This document shows, piece after piece, positions 8,076 through 17,171 of a stretch of 64,000 bases of DNA (position 1 is its first letter; each line of letters opens with the position of its first letter). The stretch comes from Pelomonas sp. Root405 (GTDB lineage Bacteria; Pseudomonadota; Gammaproteobacteria; Burkholderiales; Burkholderiaceae_C): positions 77,036-141,035 of the forward strand of contig NZ_LMDU01000012.1 in NCBI RefSeq assembly GCF_001425165.1. Direction: 5' to 3'. The translations under genes were made by a program, and so were the position numbers. The notes beneath the pieces are model-generated. The model saw only the letters and a list, made by a program, of their open reading frames with translations, had not been told where the DNA came from and did not search any database.

Positions 8076-9206
8076 ATGCGCTTAGCAGAGTTCATCGAGA
8101 CGAACACGGAGGCAATCCTCTCCGAGTGGGAGGTCTTTGCCAGAACCCTATTGCCCGCATCCGGCGGGTTGGACATCGCCGCGCTGCGAGATCATGCGGC
8201 GCAGATTCTGCAGACGATAGTGATCGATCTCGGAACCAGCCAAAGTCCAGGCGAGCAAACGGCCAAATCGCGAGGCGAAGCCGCACGTCCGGATCAAGAT
8301 CCAGAGACGGCGGCGGAAACGCATGGGCTGCTGCGTGCCACGGGCGGCTTTACCTTAAAACAGCTGGTGGCGGAATATCGGGCGCTTCGCGCGACCGTGC
8401 TGAGACTGTGGGCAGATGCGCACGTGCCCGGAGCCGACAGCTTGGCTGACATGACCCGGTTCAATGAGGCGATTGACCAAGCTGTGGCGGAGTCAGTGGA
8501 GTTCTTCGCGCAGGAGACGGAGCGTTGGCGCAACGTCTTCCTGGGAGCTCTGGGCCATGACCTACGCGGCCCACTCAACGCCATCCTGCTGACTTCCGAG
8601 CTGCTCTCGAGGCTCAACGACGGATCTCCAGGTGACAAGCTCACTGCCCGGCTGATCAACGGCGGGGAGCGGATGAGGCGGTTGCTGGACGATCTACTGG
8701 ACTTCAGCCGCGCCTCACTGGACCTCGGTATTCCGATCTCACCCAGCAGCATCGACCTGGCTCAGGTCTGTGAAGAAGAGGTCGAACTGCAACGCGCAGC
8801 CTGGCCTACGCACGCGATCGCCGTGGTCAAAGAGGGTGCGACGGACGGCGTGTGGGATGCATATCGGCTTAAACAGGTCATCGGCAACCTCATCTCCAAT
8901 GCCGCGAAATACGGCGATCAAGATGCGCCGATCACGCTGCGCCTCATCGGAAGCCACAGCGGGGTCCTCCTTTCAGTGGAAAACGCCGGCCCGACGATCT
9001 CGCCGGCAAGCATGGAAAAGCTATTTCAGCCGTTGCAGCGGGATGCGCACGGCGATGAGGAGACTGAGCGGACGAGCCTGGGCCTCGGATTGTTCATCGT
9101 CCGTCATGTCGTTAAGGCGCACGGGGGCACGGTGACGCTGACGTCAGCCAATCGACAAACCAAGTTCGCAGTTGCGCTGCCTCGGAAGATCCCCATTCAG
9201 GCGTGA
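8076..9206 (+). CDS. Soluble sensor histidine kinase (RsbRD-like N-terminus)
   Basis: A 376-residue histidine kinase without membrane segments. The N-terminal ~150 residues are helical and resemble RsbR-type sensor domains (FIETNTEAILSEWEVFARTL). The phospho-acceptor His lies in LGALGHDLRGPLNAIL, the N-box in QVIGNLISNAAKYG, and the G-box in TSLGLGLFIVRHVVKAHGG. The signal is unknown. It follows the receiver-only protein in the same direction, so phosphotransfer to that receiver is likely. No DNA-binding output is encoded nearby, so the circuit may act through protein contacts. Confidence 0.9.
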   Translation: MRLAEFIETNTEAILSEWEVFARTLLPASGGLDIAALRDHAAQILQTIVIDLGTSQSPGEQTAKSRGEAARPDQDPETAAETHGLLRATGGFTLKQLVAEYRALRATVLRLWADAHVPGADSLADMTRFNEAIDQAVAESVEFFAQETERWRNVFLGALGHDLRGPLNAILLTSELLSRLNDGSPGDKLTARLINGGERMRRLLDDLLDFSRASLDLGIPISPSSIDLAQVCEEEVELQRAAWPTHAIAVVKEGATDGVWDAYRLKQVIGNLISNAAKYGDQDAPITLRLIGSHSGVLLSVENAGPTISPASMEKLFQPLQRDAHGDEETERTSLGLGLFIVRHVVKAHGGTVTLTSANRQTKFAVALPRKIPIQA

Positions 9207-9339
9207 GCAGGCGCTGCTCGATAGCGAGATGTCGGGTCGACGATCGCAGCTTCGGAACATGCGACAGCCCGAGTTGCCGCTTTGCGCGAGTGGCGTACCC
9301 TCGGACCACAGCCGAAGCGGCCGTTGGCACTATTGGCAA

Positions 9340-9655
9340 CGAAACAGCGGCGCTCGTCCTGGTCCACGCCGCGATAGTCCAGATCGACCACTGCGACCTT
9401 CGGCACCACGCCGATATCCCACTGCGGCAAGTACAAGTCCCCTGAGTCAGGATCAAAAGCGCTGGTTCAAGCGGCGCCAGGCCATCGAGCCGCTGATCGG
9501 GCACACCAAGCAGGACCACGGCATGTAGCGCTGCTGGCTCAAGGGCAGCGAGGGCGACGCGCTGCACGCGGTGCTGTGCGCGGTCGGGTTCTACATCAGC
9601 TGGCTGATGCGGGCGCTGCTGCGCCAGCTCCGCGCCAGCGGGCTGAAGCATGTTC
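9340..9655. mobile_element. IS5-like transposase relic with internal inversion
   Basis: Bases ~9448-9650 on + encode a transposase C-terminus: the F-x2-R-x3-E-x6-K signature in WFKRRQAIEPLIGHTK, then an in-frame TAG at 9526-9528, then RCWLKGSEGDALHAVLCAVGF. The preceding part of the same family of proteins (LYLPQWDIGVVPKVAV, VDLDYRGVDQD) is encoded on the minus strand at ~9351-9443. The two halves therefore point toward each other, as after an inversion at ~9443-9448. No intact ends are seen. Bases 9656-10008 hold only an open tail of this relic and a promoter-less AT-richer stretch. Confidence 0.75.
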
Positions 9656-10008
9656 TTTTGGGCCTGATGGCCCTATGCGCTAAACAGCTCACCGGCTTGC
9701 GGCCAGCTTGCGCACCCGGCTACGCCACCGCACGGTCCACGCAGCGCAATCGCGCTCCCGACGCCACTGCGCCGGTGGTCCAACGACCTCGTCGCAGTCG
9801 CTTGAACTCGCGATTCGGAAATTTGCAGGTCCGACTAGTTAATCCTGACAAAGAAAATCGTTGTTTATTAACACGATCAGCTGCATGACGAGATGTTTTG
9901 ATACAAGCAAACTAGGCGTCCGTATCCGGGATCGTCGTCAACCAAGGATCAGCAAATGTTACCTGTCCCTCCAAAGTTCATTGGTTTGACGGCCGTTGAG
10001 GAAGAGCA

Positions 10009-11598
10009 GTGGCTTGCGGCGCACAATTGGGCGTATACAAGTATCGTATCGGCCATTCAAGCCACCAGTCAGAAACTGCTTATGAATCTGACATGTATGA
10101 GTCCTGGTTCGAACATGTATGGCCTTGGATAAAAGTCAGCGATGTTCTATCTCGCAAGAAGATCGTCGTCCAGCGCATGAATAGTATCATGCACTACCTT
10201 GAGACCAAAGCAGTCGTTTATAACAAATCGACCGACATAGTTGAATGTAAGTCCGGTCTAGATTCTCGGCTTGCATTCACAAACACAGCAACAAAGCAAA
10301 TAGACCTCTGCCCGCTCATATTTAACGAACACGCGATTCACGCAGTTTATTGGGATTCAATGGAGTACATGCGGGCGTTTGTCGTTGTCCATGAAATGTA
10401 TCATGTGGCAATTGACACAAACGGTGGAGATGGAAAGTCCGATAAAGCGTATCTACGCGCGTATTGCAGAGCATTGGCGCATTTCGATCCTGGCGCTGCC
10501 ATCTCCAACGCGAATAATTACGCCTACTACGTTATGGGTAGTTACTGGAATCGGCGAGAGAAGCCGCCCGAGGAGCAGCACGATTACGGATTCTGGAACC
10601 ACCATGCACCGGACGAGAAATGGGGCACCATGTCGACGGACGGCGCCGTAGCTTCCATAAAATACGACAATACTATCGTGATGTTTATATATCGCGACGA
10701 TAGATCACCGAAGGCGGCGGGCCGTTTGTACTATCGCTTGGCAGAGTTGGTAAATGGTCACCCCATGCTTCGCGAACCCGTTATTGTTCGAGAGGAAAAG
10801 CATGATTTGCAGCCTGAAGAAGTACTCAGCATTACACGCCCATCCCTCTCCGCCCATAGCTTGTACTTCTATTGCGCGTATGTAGACAAAAACAGTCGGC
10901 GCGTCACGGTACTGGAATCAACTTTGCGCAGCGTCGTGGGAAATATCCAGTACATATTCACCTGGAAGAATCTCGAGGTTGGCGCTTTTGCCCCGCCACT
11001 AATTGACGAAAAGTCAAACAATAACCCGGCTGTAAGTTTTCTTGCATACCGTGTCCCAATTGTCTTCAAGCCGGCGGGACTATATTGCGTTTATGTGAAC
11101 GATAAAAAGTCGCTAACTTGCGTCGCCAAGCTTGATTGGAAAGACGCGATTTGGCAAGAAGTCCCCTTTCCTGCTGCCTTGAAATTGCCGGCAACTGTCT
11201 TAACACCGGCACTTGTCATCTTCGACAACATACTGAGGTGCGGATACCTGGGCATGGGGTTTCTAAATCTTCTGACCTACACAGATACAACTCGCGCGGG
11301 CGACTTCGGGGTTTGGGTGCGCGATACTCACGCCCCTCTTAAAATGGACGTCACCGCCTTCGCGCTCGGGGAAATCAAGACGCCGTCAGGACCGGTACTG
11401 GTTGCTGTCGGCGTGAATGATGTCCTTGGCGATTACTACGTCTACTATGCCGTTTACCACACTACAACCGGCTGGGATAAACCAAACCGATTGTCGACTT
11501 TGACTAGCAGCGGGGCGCCGATGTTGACTCACATCGACTCTAGGCTTTCAATGTTCATTCGCGATTTACATGGGACCATTGATCGTCGCGGCACGTAG
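10009..11598 (+). CDS. M35/aspzincin-type (lysine-specific) metallo-endopeptidase-like protein, low GC, possibly frameshifted
   Basis: The N-terminal third has zinc-peptidase features: FVVVHEMYH (HExxH at residue 128), an Asp/Tyr stretch GGDGKSDKAYLRAYCRALA, and AAISNANNYAYYVMGSYW, which match the aspzincin (M35, deuterolysin/lysine-specific) pattern. The remaining ~330 residues have repeated strand-like segments, perhaps a propeller; not recognised. Base and codon use is much more AT-rich than the neighbours, suggesting transfer. Start is uncertain: ATG 9957 has a good AAGGA site and opens MLPVPPKFIGLTAVEEEQW in another frame, stopping at ~10131. A one-base shift at ~10045-10080 would join it to this frame. 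GTG 10009 also has an upstream GAGGA. No signal peptide is seen. Confidence 0.7.
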   Translation: MACGAQLGVYKYRIGHSSHQSETAYESDMYESWFEHVWPWIKVSDVLSRKKIVVQRMNSIMHYLETKAVVYNKSTDIVECKSGLDSRLAFTNTATKQIDLCPLIFNEHAIHAVYWDSMEYMRAFVVVHEMYHVAIDTNGGDGKSDKAYLRAYCRALAHFDPGAAISNANNYAYYVMGSYWNRREKPPEEQHDYGFWNHHAPDEKWGTMSTDGAVASIKYDNTIVMFIYRDDRSPKAAGRLYYRLAELVNGHPMLREPVIVREEKHDLQPEEVLSITRPSLSAHSLYFYCAYVDKNSRRVTVLESTLRSVVGNIQYIFTWKNLEVGAFAPPLIDEKSNNNPAVSFLAYRVPIVFKPAGLYCVYVNDKKSLTCVAKLDWKDAIWQEVPFPAALKLPATVLTPALVIFDNILRCGYLGMGFLNLLTYTDTTRAGDFGVWVRDTHAPLKMDVTAFALGEIKTPSGPVLVAVGVNDVLGDYYVYYAVYHTTTGWDKPNRLSTLTSSGAPMLTHIDSRLSMFIRDLHGTIDRRGT

Positions 11599-12057
11599 TG
11601 CAGAGTCTTGAATTAGTGGGTCGGTGAACGGAGCCAACAAACTATCGTTAGCTGAGCGCCTTGCCCACTCGTCTCAGCAGCGGGACCAACACGCGGCAAC
11701 GAGCAGGCAAGTGGTCCCGCCGACCAAAAACTGAGCCACTTTTTTAGCCTGACGCCGACGCGAACAGGGGGCAATGTACCGAAACCCGAGGCAGAAGCCG
11801 GCTAGCTGAGGATCCCGCTGGCCTGCCCTCGCGCCACCCTGGCGCCAGTCGGGATGCACCGATGTAGGCGAACCGCTGTGCGTCGATGCCTTTGACAGTA
11901 CTCAGGCGGCGGGGCGGGTGAATGGCGCTGCAGATCGGTCCCTCAGATCTGTAGGTGATTGATTGCTAAGGATTTTTGTAGTTCTCCACAGCATGCCCTG
12001 GACGCAAGCACGGAAATTGCGTGAAGGCAGGTTGGAATCAACTCCTTAGAGACAACC
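11599..12057. other. Gene-poor stretch between the peptidase and the PEP-CTERM gene
   Basis: No convincing coding region on either strand. A segment near 11725-11745 (ccaaaaactgagccactttt) resembles ends of IS21-type elements, and the surroundings look like degraded insertion debris, consistent with the relic at 9340-9655. An AT-rich patch at 11958-11985 could hold the promoter of the next gene. Nothing else recognisable. Confidence 0.4.
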
Positions 12058-12837
12058 ATGTCAACCTGCTCGCGACTCGACTCCACGTCTGCTCACACCA
12101 AAACGCCGAAGGGCTGGGCAAAGCGACGCGTTGGGATGGCTATTGCTCTCGCTGCTGCCGCTGCCTCGTTGCTGGGCGCACCCGCTCAAGCTGCACCCAC
12201 CCGGCAGGTCACGATCCAGGCGTGGCAGGTCTGCGACGACGCCGGCAACAACTGCGCAACCACCAGCTTCTTCGACGCCTTCACCGAGAAGATCTGGGCG
12301 CAGGCCGACATCAAGGTGAACTTCCTCGCCATGCAGCAGGTCAACAGCAGCGCCCGTTTGAACGAGACCGATTTCAGCGACCTCGGCAACGTGGGTGACG
12401 CCTCGGTCATCGACCTCTGGTTTCTCAACGACCTGAGCGACTGCGGCGGCAATTTCGGCTTTGGCAGCCTGTTCGGCTGCGGCACTTCCGGGGGTTGGTT
12501 CGCGATGACACAGGCGGTGTTCGACTTCTCGGCCATCGGCCGCGTTGACACGCTGTCCCACGAACTCGGCCACGTGCTTGGCCTCGGCCATGACGATTTT
12601 GGCGCCGGTGCCGCCGACAACCTGATGACGTCCGGGGGCAGCCGTTCCATCGCGCAGGCACTGGGTGACGTGAATCCCGATGGCCTGGGTCTGGAAAAGC
12701 TCACAGCCGCACAGATTGCCGAGGCACGCTCCAGCGGCTTCACCACGAACGTCTTGCCCGAGCCCGGCTCGCTGGCCCTGGCCGCGCTGGCGCTGACGGT
12801 TGCAGGTCTGGCCCGTCGCAAGGCTGCCGCCTCGTGA
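12058..12837 (+). CDS. PEP-CTERM-anchored metzincin-type zinc protease
   Basis: A 259-residue exported protein. A basic N-terminus (KGWAKRRVG) and hydrophobic AIALAAAAASLL ending in AQAA form the signal peptide. The zinc site HELGHVLGLGHDD (first His at residue 168) is the full metzincin HExxHxxGxxHD motif, followed by a Met-turn DNLMTSG. The C-terminus is a PEP-CTERM sorting signal: LPEPGSLALAALALTVAGLARRK. In PEP-CTERM bacteria exosortase EpsH/XrtA cuts such tails, and the proteins go with exopolysaccharide. The zinc site suggests a peptidase of the matrixin-like clan; substrate unknown. No exosortase gene lies in this window. Confidence 0.88.
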   Translation: MSTCSRLDSTSAHTKTPKGWAKRRVGMAIALAAAAASLLGAPAQAAPTRQVTIQAWQVCDDAGNNCATTSFFDAFTEKIWAQADIKVNFLAMQQVNSSARLNETDFSDLGNVGDASVIDLWFLNDLSDCGGNFGFGSLFGCGTSGGWFAMTQAVFDFSAIGRVDTLSHELGHVLGLGHDDFGAGAADNLMTSGGSRSIAQALGDVNPDGLGLEKLTAAQIAEARSSGFTTNVLPEPGSLALAALALTVAGLARRKAAAS

Positions 12838-12861
12838 CGGCATGAAGCTGCGGCGGGCAAG

Positions 12862-13449
12862 GTGATGAGGGTCAGGGCCCGCCGCAAATTTGGTGTCCGG
12901 TTGGGTGCGGGGCTCGCGGTCGGGTTGGGCTTGGTGCCCTGGTCCGGCCCTGTGATGGCCAGCGACCGGATCACCCTGCCGCCAGAGTACGAAGCCCGCA
13001 GTTCGCCATCAGCCCGCTGCGTTCTCGAATTGAAACTGCGGCCCGCCGCCAACCCGCATGTCGCTCGCACCACCGCCACGCTGCTGGAAGTGAGCGCCGC
13101 GTCGCGCAAGGTGGTGTGGACGCGCGACCTGCCGCACAGGCCGCGTCCGCGGTTTGCGTTTGTCAGTGACAAGTGCCAGGTGGTGCTGCTCGACGAGTGG
13201 CTGAATGTTCGCAGCGCTCTGGCCGTGACGGTGATCGACAAGAACAACCGCACCTTGGCCGTCCACGACCTGGAGGCCGTGCGGATGGCGCTGGATCTGC
13301 CTATCGGCAGCCTGGCTGCAAAGGCACGTCATGGCGTTTGGATTCAGGCCCCACCGGTACTGGGCGTGCAGGGTGACGCCGTAGAAGTGGCCACAGGTGG
13401 CCGCACGCTGGTGATCCAGCTGCGCGATGGTGCGTTGTCGAGCCGCTGA
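12862..13449 (+). CDS. Secreted hypothetical protein
   Basis: A 195-residue protein beginning GTG-ATG (12862 or 12865). Residues 1-33 are a signal peptide (RRKFGVRLGAGLAVGLGLVPW, cleavage after VMA). The mature part is mostly strand-like (ARTTATLLEVSAASRKVVW, ALAVTVIDKNNRTLAVHDLEAV) with two cysteines (~52 and ~101) that could pair. No family recognised. It follows the PEP-CTERM protease by 24 bases in the same direction and may be its co-exported partner, which is inference from position. Confidence 0.7.
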   Translation: MMRVRARRKFGVRLGAGLAVGLGLVPWSGPVMASDRITLPPEYEARSSPSARCVLELKLRPAANPHVARTTATLLEVSAASRKVVWTRDLPHRPRPRFAFVSDKCQVVLLDEWLNVRSALAVTVIDKNNRTLAVHDLEAVRMALDLPIGSLAAKARHGVWIQAPPVLGVQGDAVEVATGGRTLVIQLRDGALSSR

Positions 13450-13512
13450 CGGCCGGCCCGCGTCAGCTCAGGTGGATGCGTGGAAGCAGGGTTGAGGTGC
13501 GGCGACCTGCCA

Positions 13513-14514
13513 TTAGCGCATCTGCACGACGACCTTGCCCTTGGCGCGGCCGGTGGCCAGATAGGCCAGCGCCTCGGGGGCCTTCTCGAACGGGAACACC
13601 TTGTCGATGACCGGCCGGATGTGCTGCTGTTCAAGCAGCGCGCCGATCTGCGCGAGCTGTTCGCCGTCGGGCCGCGCGAACAGGAAGGAGTAGGCGACCT
13701 GGCGCCGGCTCGCCAGGCGACGGATGCTGCGGCTCATCATGCTGAAGACGAAGGTCAGCATGAAATTAAGGTGGCGGGCGCGGGCGAATGCGGCGTCCAG
13801 CGGCCCGACCAGCGAGACCAGCGTGCCGCCCGGCTTGAGGATGCCCACGGCCTGCTCCAGCGCGTCGCCCCTGACGGTGCCCAGCACCGCGTCGTAGTCG
13901 CGCAGCACGGTTTCGAACGCCTGCTTCTTATAGTCGACGACCTCGTCCGCGCCGAGGCTGCGCACCAGCTCGACGTTGCCCGTGCTGGTGGTCGTGCCCA
14001 CCTTTGCGCCCAGCAGCTTGGCCAGCTGGATGGCGAACGTGCCGATGCCGCCAGAGCCGGCCGGGATGAAGACCTTCTGGCCGGCCCGCAGTTGCGCGCG
14101 CTCGCGCAACGCCTGCCACGACGTGAGCCCGACCATCGGGATGGACGCGGCCTGCACGAAGTCGAGGTTGGCCGGCTTGGCTGCGGCGGCACTCTCCGGC
14201 ACTACGGCGAACTCGGCGATAGCGCCTTTGCCGAGGTCGAAGATGTTGGCGAACACGGCATCACCTGGCTTGAAGCGCGTCACGCCGCTGCCCACTTCGG
14301 TCACCACGCCGGCCAGGTCGCTGCCCAGCGTGGCCGGCAGCTGCAGGCGCACGACGGCCTTGAAGATGCCGGTCGGGATCATGTTGTCGATCGGGTTGAC
14401 GCTGGCGGCGTGAACCTGCACCAGCATCTCGTCGGGCTGCAGCGTCGGGCGTGGCACCTCGGCAAGCGCGATGTCGGGCGTCTTGCCATAGCGTTGGAAG
14501 GTGAGCGCTTTCAT
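13513..14514 (-). CDS. Zinc-independent medium-chain reductase (quinone oxidoreductase / NADPH alkene reductase-like)
   Basis: A 333-residue cytosolic MDR-superfamily oxidoreductase. It has the GroES-like N-terminal domain (VQVHAASVNPIDNMIPTG, LGSDLAGVVTEVGSGV) without the cysteine cluster of zinc alcohol dehydrogenases, and the nucleotide motif AGSGGIGTFAIQLAKLLGAKV. The family reduces quinones or conjugated carbonyls with NADPH. It is the downstream, same-strand neighbour of a TetR gene, and the palindrome at 14600-14613 just upstream matches one over the TetR start, so repression by that TetR and induction by a reactive substrate are likely. Confidence 0.9.
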   Translation of the reverse strand: MKALTFQRYGKTPDIALAEVPRPTLQPDEMLVQVHAASVNPIDNMIPTGIFKAVVRLQLPATLGSDLAGVVTEVGSGVTRFKPGDAVFANIFDLGKGAIAEFAVVPESAAAAKPANLDFVQAASIPMVGLTSWQALRERAQLRAGQKVFIPAGSGGIGTFAIQLAKLLGAKVGTTTSTGNVELVRSLGADEVVDYKKQAFETVLRDYDAVLGTVRGDALEQAVGILKPGGTLVSLVGPLDAAFARARHLNFMLTFVFSMMSRSIRRLASRRQVAYSFLFARPDGEQLAQIGALLEQQHIRPVIDKVFPFEKAPEALAYLATGRAKGKVVVQMR

Positions 14515-14599
14515 GGGTTTCCTTGGTGGCCGGCGTACCCGACGGAGTGCGCAACGGGGTAGGTAGAGCGGTTGACGGCCCGCCGAACGCTATTTTAGC

Positions 14600-14613
14600 T
14601 GATGATCGTCATA
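14600..14613 (-). promoter_or_regulatory. Candidate TetR operator upstream of the reductase gene
   Basis: TGATGATCGTCATA, 86 bases before the reductase start, differs at one position from TGATGATCATCATA at 15248-15261 over the TetR start. The core ATGA-TCG-TCAT is palindromic. Two near-identical palindromes at the two promoters of one regulator-target pair support an operator. Confidence 0.7.
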
Positions 14614-14660
14614 TAAAAGAGCGGCAAAAATGGTGGATGAGACTGCAGGATCTGCCTGGC

Positions 14661-15248
14661 TCAGGTCGCCGTGAGGTGCTTGAGCGAGGCGGCGCACCAG
14701 GCGTCGGCCAGGGCCGGTTCGTCCACGGCGCGCGCCAGCAGCAAGGTGCCCACCATGGTCGCGACGGTCACCAGCGCCCGCTCATGGGCGCCGGGCTGCC
14801 CCCAGTCGGACGCTTGGCGTGCGATGAGGTCGACCGTCTCCTTGATATGGCGCGTGGTGGCCCGCCGCACGTCGGGCGCCTGGCGCACCGCCTCCGAACC
14901 CAGAGCCGCCAGAGGGCAGCCCAACTCGATCTGTGCCAGGTGCTGCGGCGACAAATAGGCCTGCAGCATCGCGGCCAGCGCCTGTCCGGGCGGGGCGCTC
15001 GCGACGACGCCGGCGGCCAACGTGGCCGACTCGGCGCATGCCCGTTGGGTGGCCTCGGCCAGCATGGCTTCCCGCGACGGGAAGTGGGCGTAGAAGCCGC
15101 CATGGGTCAGGCCGGCCTCCTTCATGATGTCCGCCACGCCGGTGCCGTCGAAGCCGGTACGGCGGATCGCCCGTGCTGCAACCGACACGATGCGCTCGTG
15201 CGTGGCTTCCTTGGCGGCGGTTCGGCTGTCGCGCTTGGCTTTTTGCAT
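14661..15248 (-). CDS. TetR/AcrR family repressor
   Basis: A TetR regulator. The N-terminal helix-turn-helix reads HERIVSVAARAIRRTGFDGTGVADIMKEAGLTHGGFYAHFPSREAM, and the rest is the helical ligand-binding domain (EPALADAWCAASLKHL at the end). The frame opens with ATG at 15260, but those first codons are themselves the palindrome ATGATGATCATCAT. I choose the ATG at 15248 (MQKAKRDSRTAAKEATH), which keeps the operator just upstream; no Shine-Dalgarno decides between them. It is likely autoregulated and represses the reductase gene downstream. Confidence 0.88.
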   Translation of the reverse strand: MQKAKRDSRTAAKEATHERIVSVAARAIRRTGFDGTGVADIMKEAGLTHGGFYAHFPSREAMLAEATQRACAESATLAAGVVASAPPGQALAAMLQAYLSPQHLAQIELGCPLAALGSEAVRQAPDVRRATTRHIKETVDLIARQASDWGQPGAHERALVTVATMVGTLLLARAVDEPALADAWCAASLKHLTAT

Positions 15249-15261
15249 GATGATCATCATA
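15247..15261 (-). promoter_or_regulatory. Candidate TetR autoregulatory operator
   Basis: ATGATGATCATCAT (15247-15260) is a perfect 14-bp palindrome overlapping the possible TetR starts. The same sequence with one change sits before the reductase gene (14600-14613). Autorepression is inferred. Confidence 0.7.
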
Positions 15262-15317
15262 CATACATTGAAGCGATGAGGTTGTGACTTCCTGCCGCCG
15301 CAGGCGTCGAACCTGCG

Positions 15318-17107
15318 CTATCCCCGGCCGCCGACCAGCCCGTCCCAGGCCTCGCGCATGGTCGCGAGCACGACCTGCCTGGCATCGGGGTCGCCCTGCA
15401 GCAGCGCCTTCATGTAGTGGCCGACCTGCTGCAGGCTCAGGTGCGGCGGCAGGGGCGGCACGTTGGCGTCGGTCATCATCTCCAGCAGCACCGGCCGGTC
15501 GGCCGCCAGCGCCTCGGCCCAGGCGCCGGCCACCTGCTCTGGCCGGTCCACGCGGCGACCGTGCAGGCCGAGCAGCCGCGCGTACTCGGCGAAGGGGAAG
15601 GCCGGCAGGTCCTGCGAGCCGCTGAACTTGGGGTCGCCCTCGCTGGCCCGCTGCTCCCACGTGACCATGTTGAGGTCGCCGTTGTTCAGCACCATCACCA
15701 CCAGGCGCGGGTCACGCCATTGCCGCCAGTGGTGGGCGATGGTGATCAGGCCGTTGAGGCCGAGCATCTGCATCGCGCCGTCGCCCACCAGCGCGACGAC
15801 CGGGCGGTCGGGGTGGCACAGCTTGGCGGCGAAGGCGTAGGGCACGGCGTTGCCCATGGTGGCCAGGCCGCCGGACAGCGAGCCCATCATGCCGCGCCGT
15901 GCCTTGATGTCGCGCGCATACCAGGCGGCGCTGGTGCCCGAATCCACCGTCAGGATGGCGTTGTCGGGCAGCTGCGGCGACAGCTCCCAGAACACGCGCT
16001 GCGGGTTGATCGGCCTGGCGTCGTTCATCGCGCGCGCTTCGAGAACGCGCCACCACTCGCGCACGTCGGCCTCGATCTTGGCCTGCCAGCGCCTGTCCTC
16101 CTTGCGCTTGAGCAAAGGCAGCAGCGCCTGCAGCGTGCGGCGGCTGTCGCCCACCAGGTTGAGCGCCATCGGATAGCGGATGGAGAGCTTGCGGCCGTCC
16201 CGGTCGATCTGAACGCCGCGCGCCTGGCCCTCCTTGGGCAGGAACTCAGAGTACGGGAAGCTCGACCCCACCATCAGCAGCGTGTCGCAGCCCTTCATCA
16301 GCTCCCAGCTCGGCACGGTGCCAGCAGGCCGATGGCACCGGTGACGCAGGGCAGGTCGTCCGGCACCGCGAACTTGCCGAGCAAGGCCTTGGCGATGCCG
16401 GCGCCGAGCAGGTCGGCGGTGGCGATCAGCTCGTCGGTGGCGTGCAGCGCACCCGCGCCGGCAAGGATGGCGACGCGCTCGCCGGCGTTGAGCAGGTCGG
16501 CCGCAGCGCGCAGGCTGGCCTCGTCGGGCACCAGCGGTTCGCTGGTTGTGCCAATGCCTGAATGCACGGTACCGTGCTCGCGCGGGGGCTCTTCCACCGC
16601 ATCCATCTCCTGCAGGTCGTTGGGCAGGATGACGCAGGTCACGCAGCGTCGGTCGCGCGCGATGCGCATCGCGCGGTCCACCAGGTGGCGGACCTGCTCG
16701 GGCACGGTGGCCATGTGCACGAACTCGTGGGCCACATCCTTGAACAGGCTCACCAGGTCGACCTCCTGCTGGTAGTCGCCGCCGAGCGCGGCGCGCGCCT
16801 GCTGACCGACGATGGCGACCACCGGCTGGTGGTCGGCCTTGGCGTCGTACAAGCCATTGAGCAGGTGGATGGCGCCCGGCCCCGAGGTGGCAAGGCACAC
16901 GCCCACCTCCCCGGTGAACTTGGCATGCGCCGTGGCCATGAAGGCCGCCAGCTCCTCGTGACGCGCCTGCACGAACTGCATGCGCTCACCGATGCGGCTG
17001 AAGGCGCCCATCAGGCCGTTGATGCCGTCACCCGGATAGCCGTAGACCCGCCGCACGCCCCAATCGTGCAAACGCTGCAGCAATTGATCGCCTACCGTCT
17101 TGCTCAT
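15318..17107 (-). pseudogene. Pyruvate oxidase-like ThDP enzyme, split by a one-base deletion
   Basis: Reading from ATG 17107 (preceded by GAAGGG) the product begins MSKTVGDQLLQRLHDWGVRRVYGYPGDG, with the catalytic Glu in ARHEELAAFMA. The frame then breaks at 16321-16322, where CTGCTGGCACC stands for the expected CTGCTGGGCACC. The next frame continues GTVPSWELMKGCDTLLMVGSSFPYSEFLP and ends with the ThDP/Mg motif VGDGAMQMLG...LNNGDLN and RPVLLEM. Restored, it would be ~596 residues, normal for pyruvate oxidase/acetolactate-synthase-like proteins acting on pyruvate. A recent inactivating mutation or a sequence error both fit, since both halves are otherwise intact. Confidence 0.85.
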
Positions 17108-17171
17108 GGGGTGCACCCTTCGGTCTGTGGACACTGGCCGGACTCGGGCAAGCCGCGCTCCCCAGCCGGCG

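Noticed and set aside
11674-11859. 61-codon minus-strand frame in the gap before the PEP-CTERM gene
   Set aside because: No ribosome site or homology; composition matches degraded insertion debris.
13480-14562. 360-codon plus-strand frame opposite the reductase gene
   Set aside because: Its His/Arg/Gln-rich composition is the typical antisense shadow; the minus strand has a full MDR oxidoreductase.
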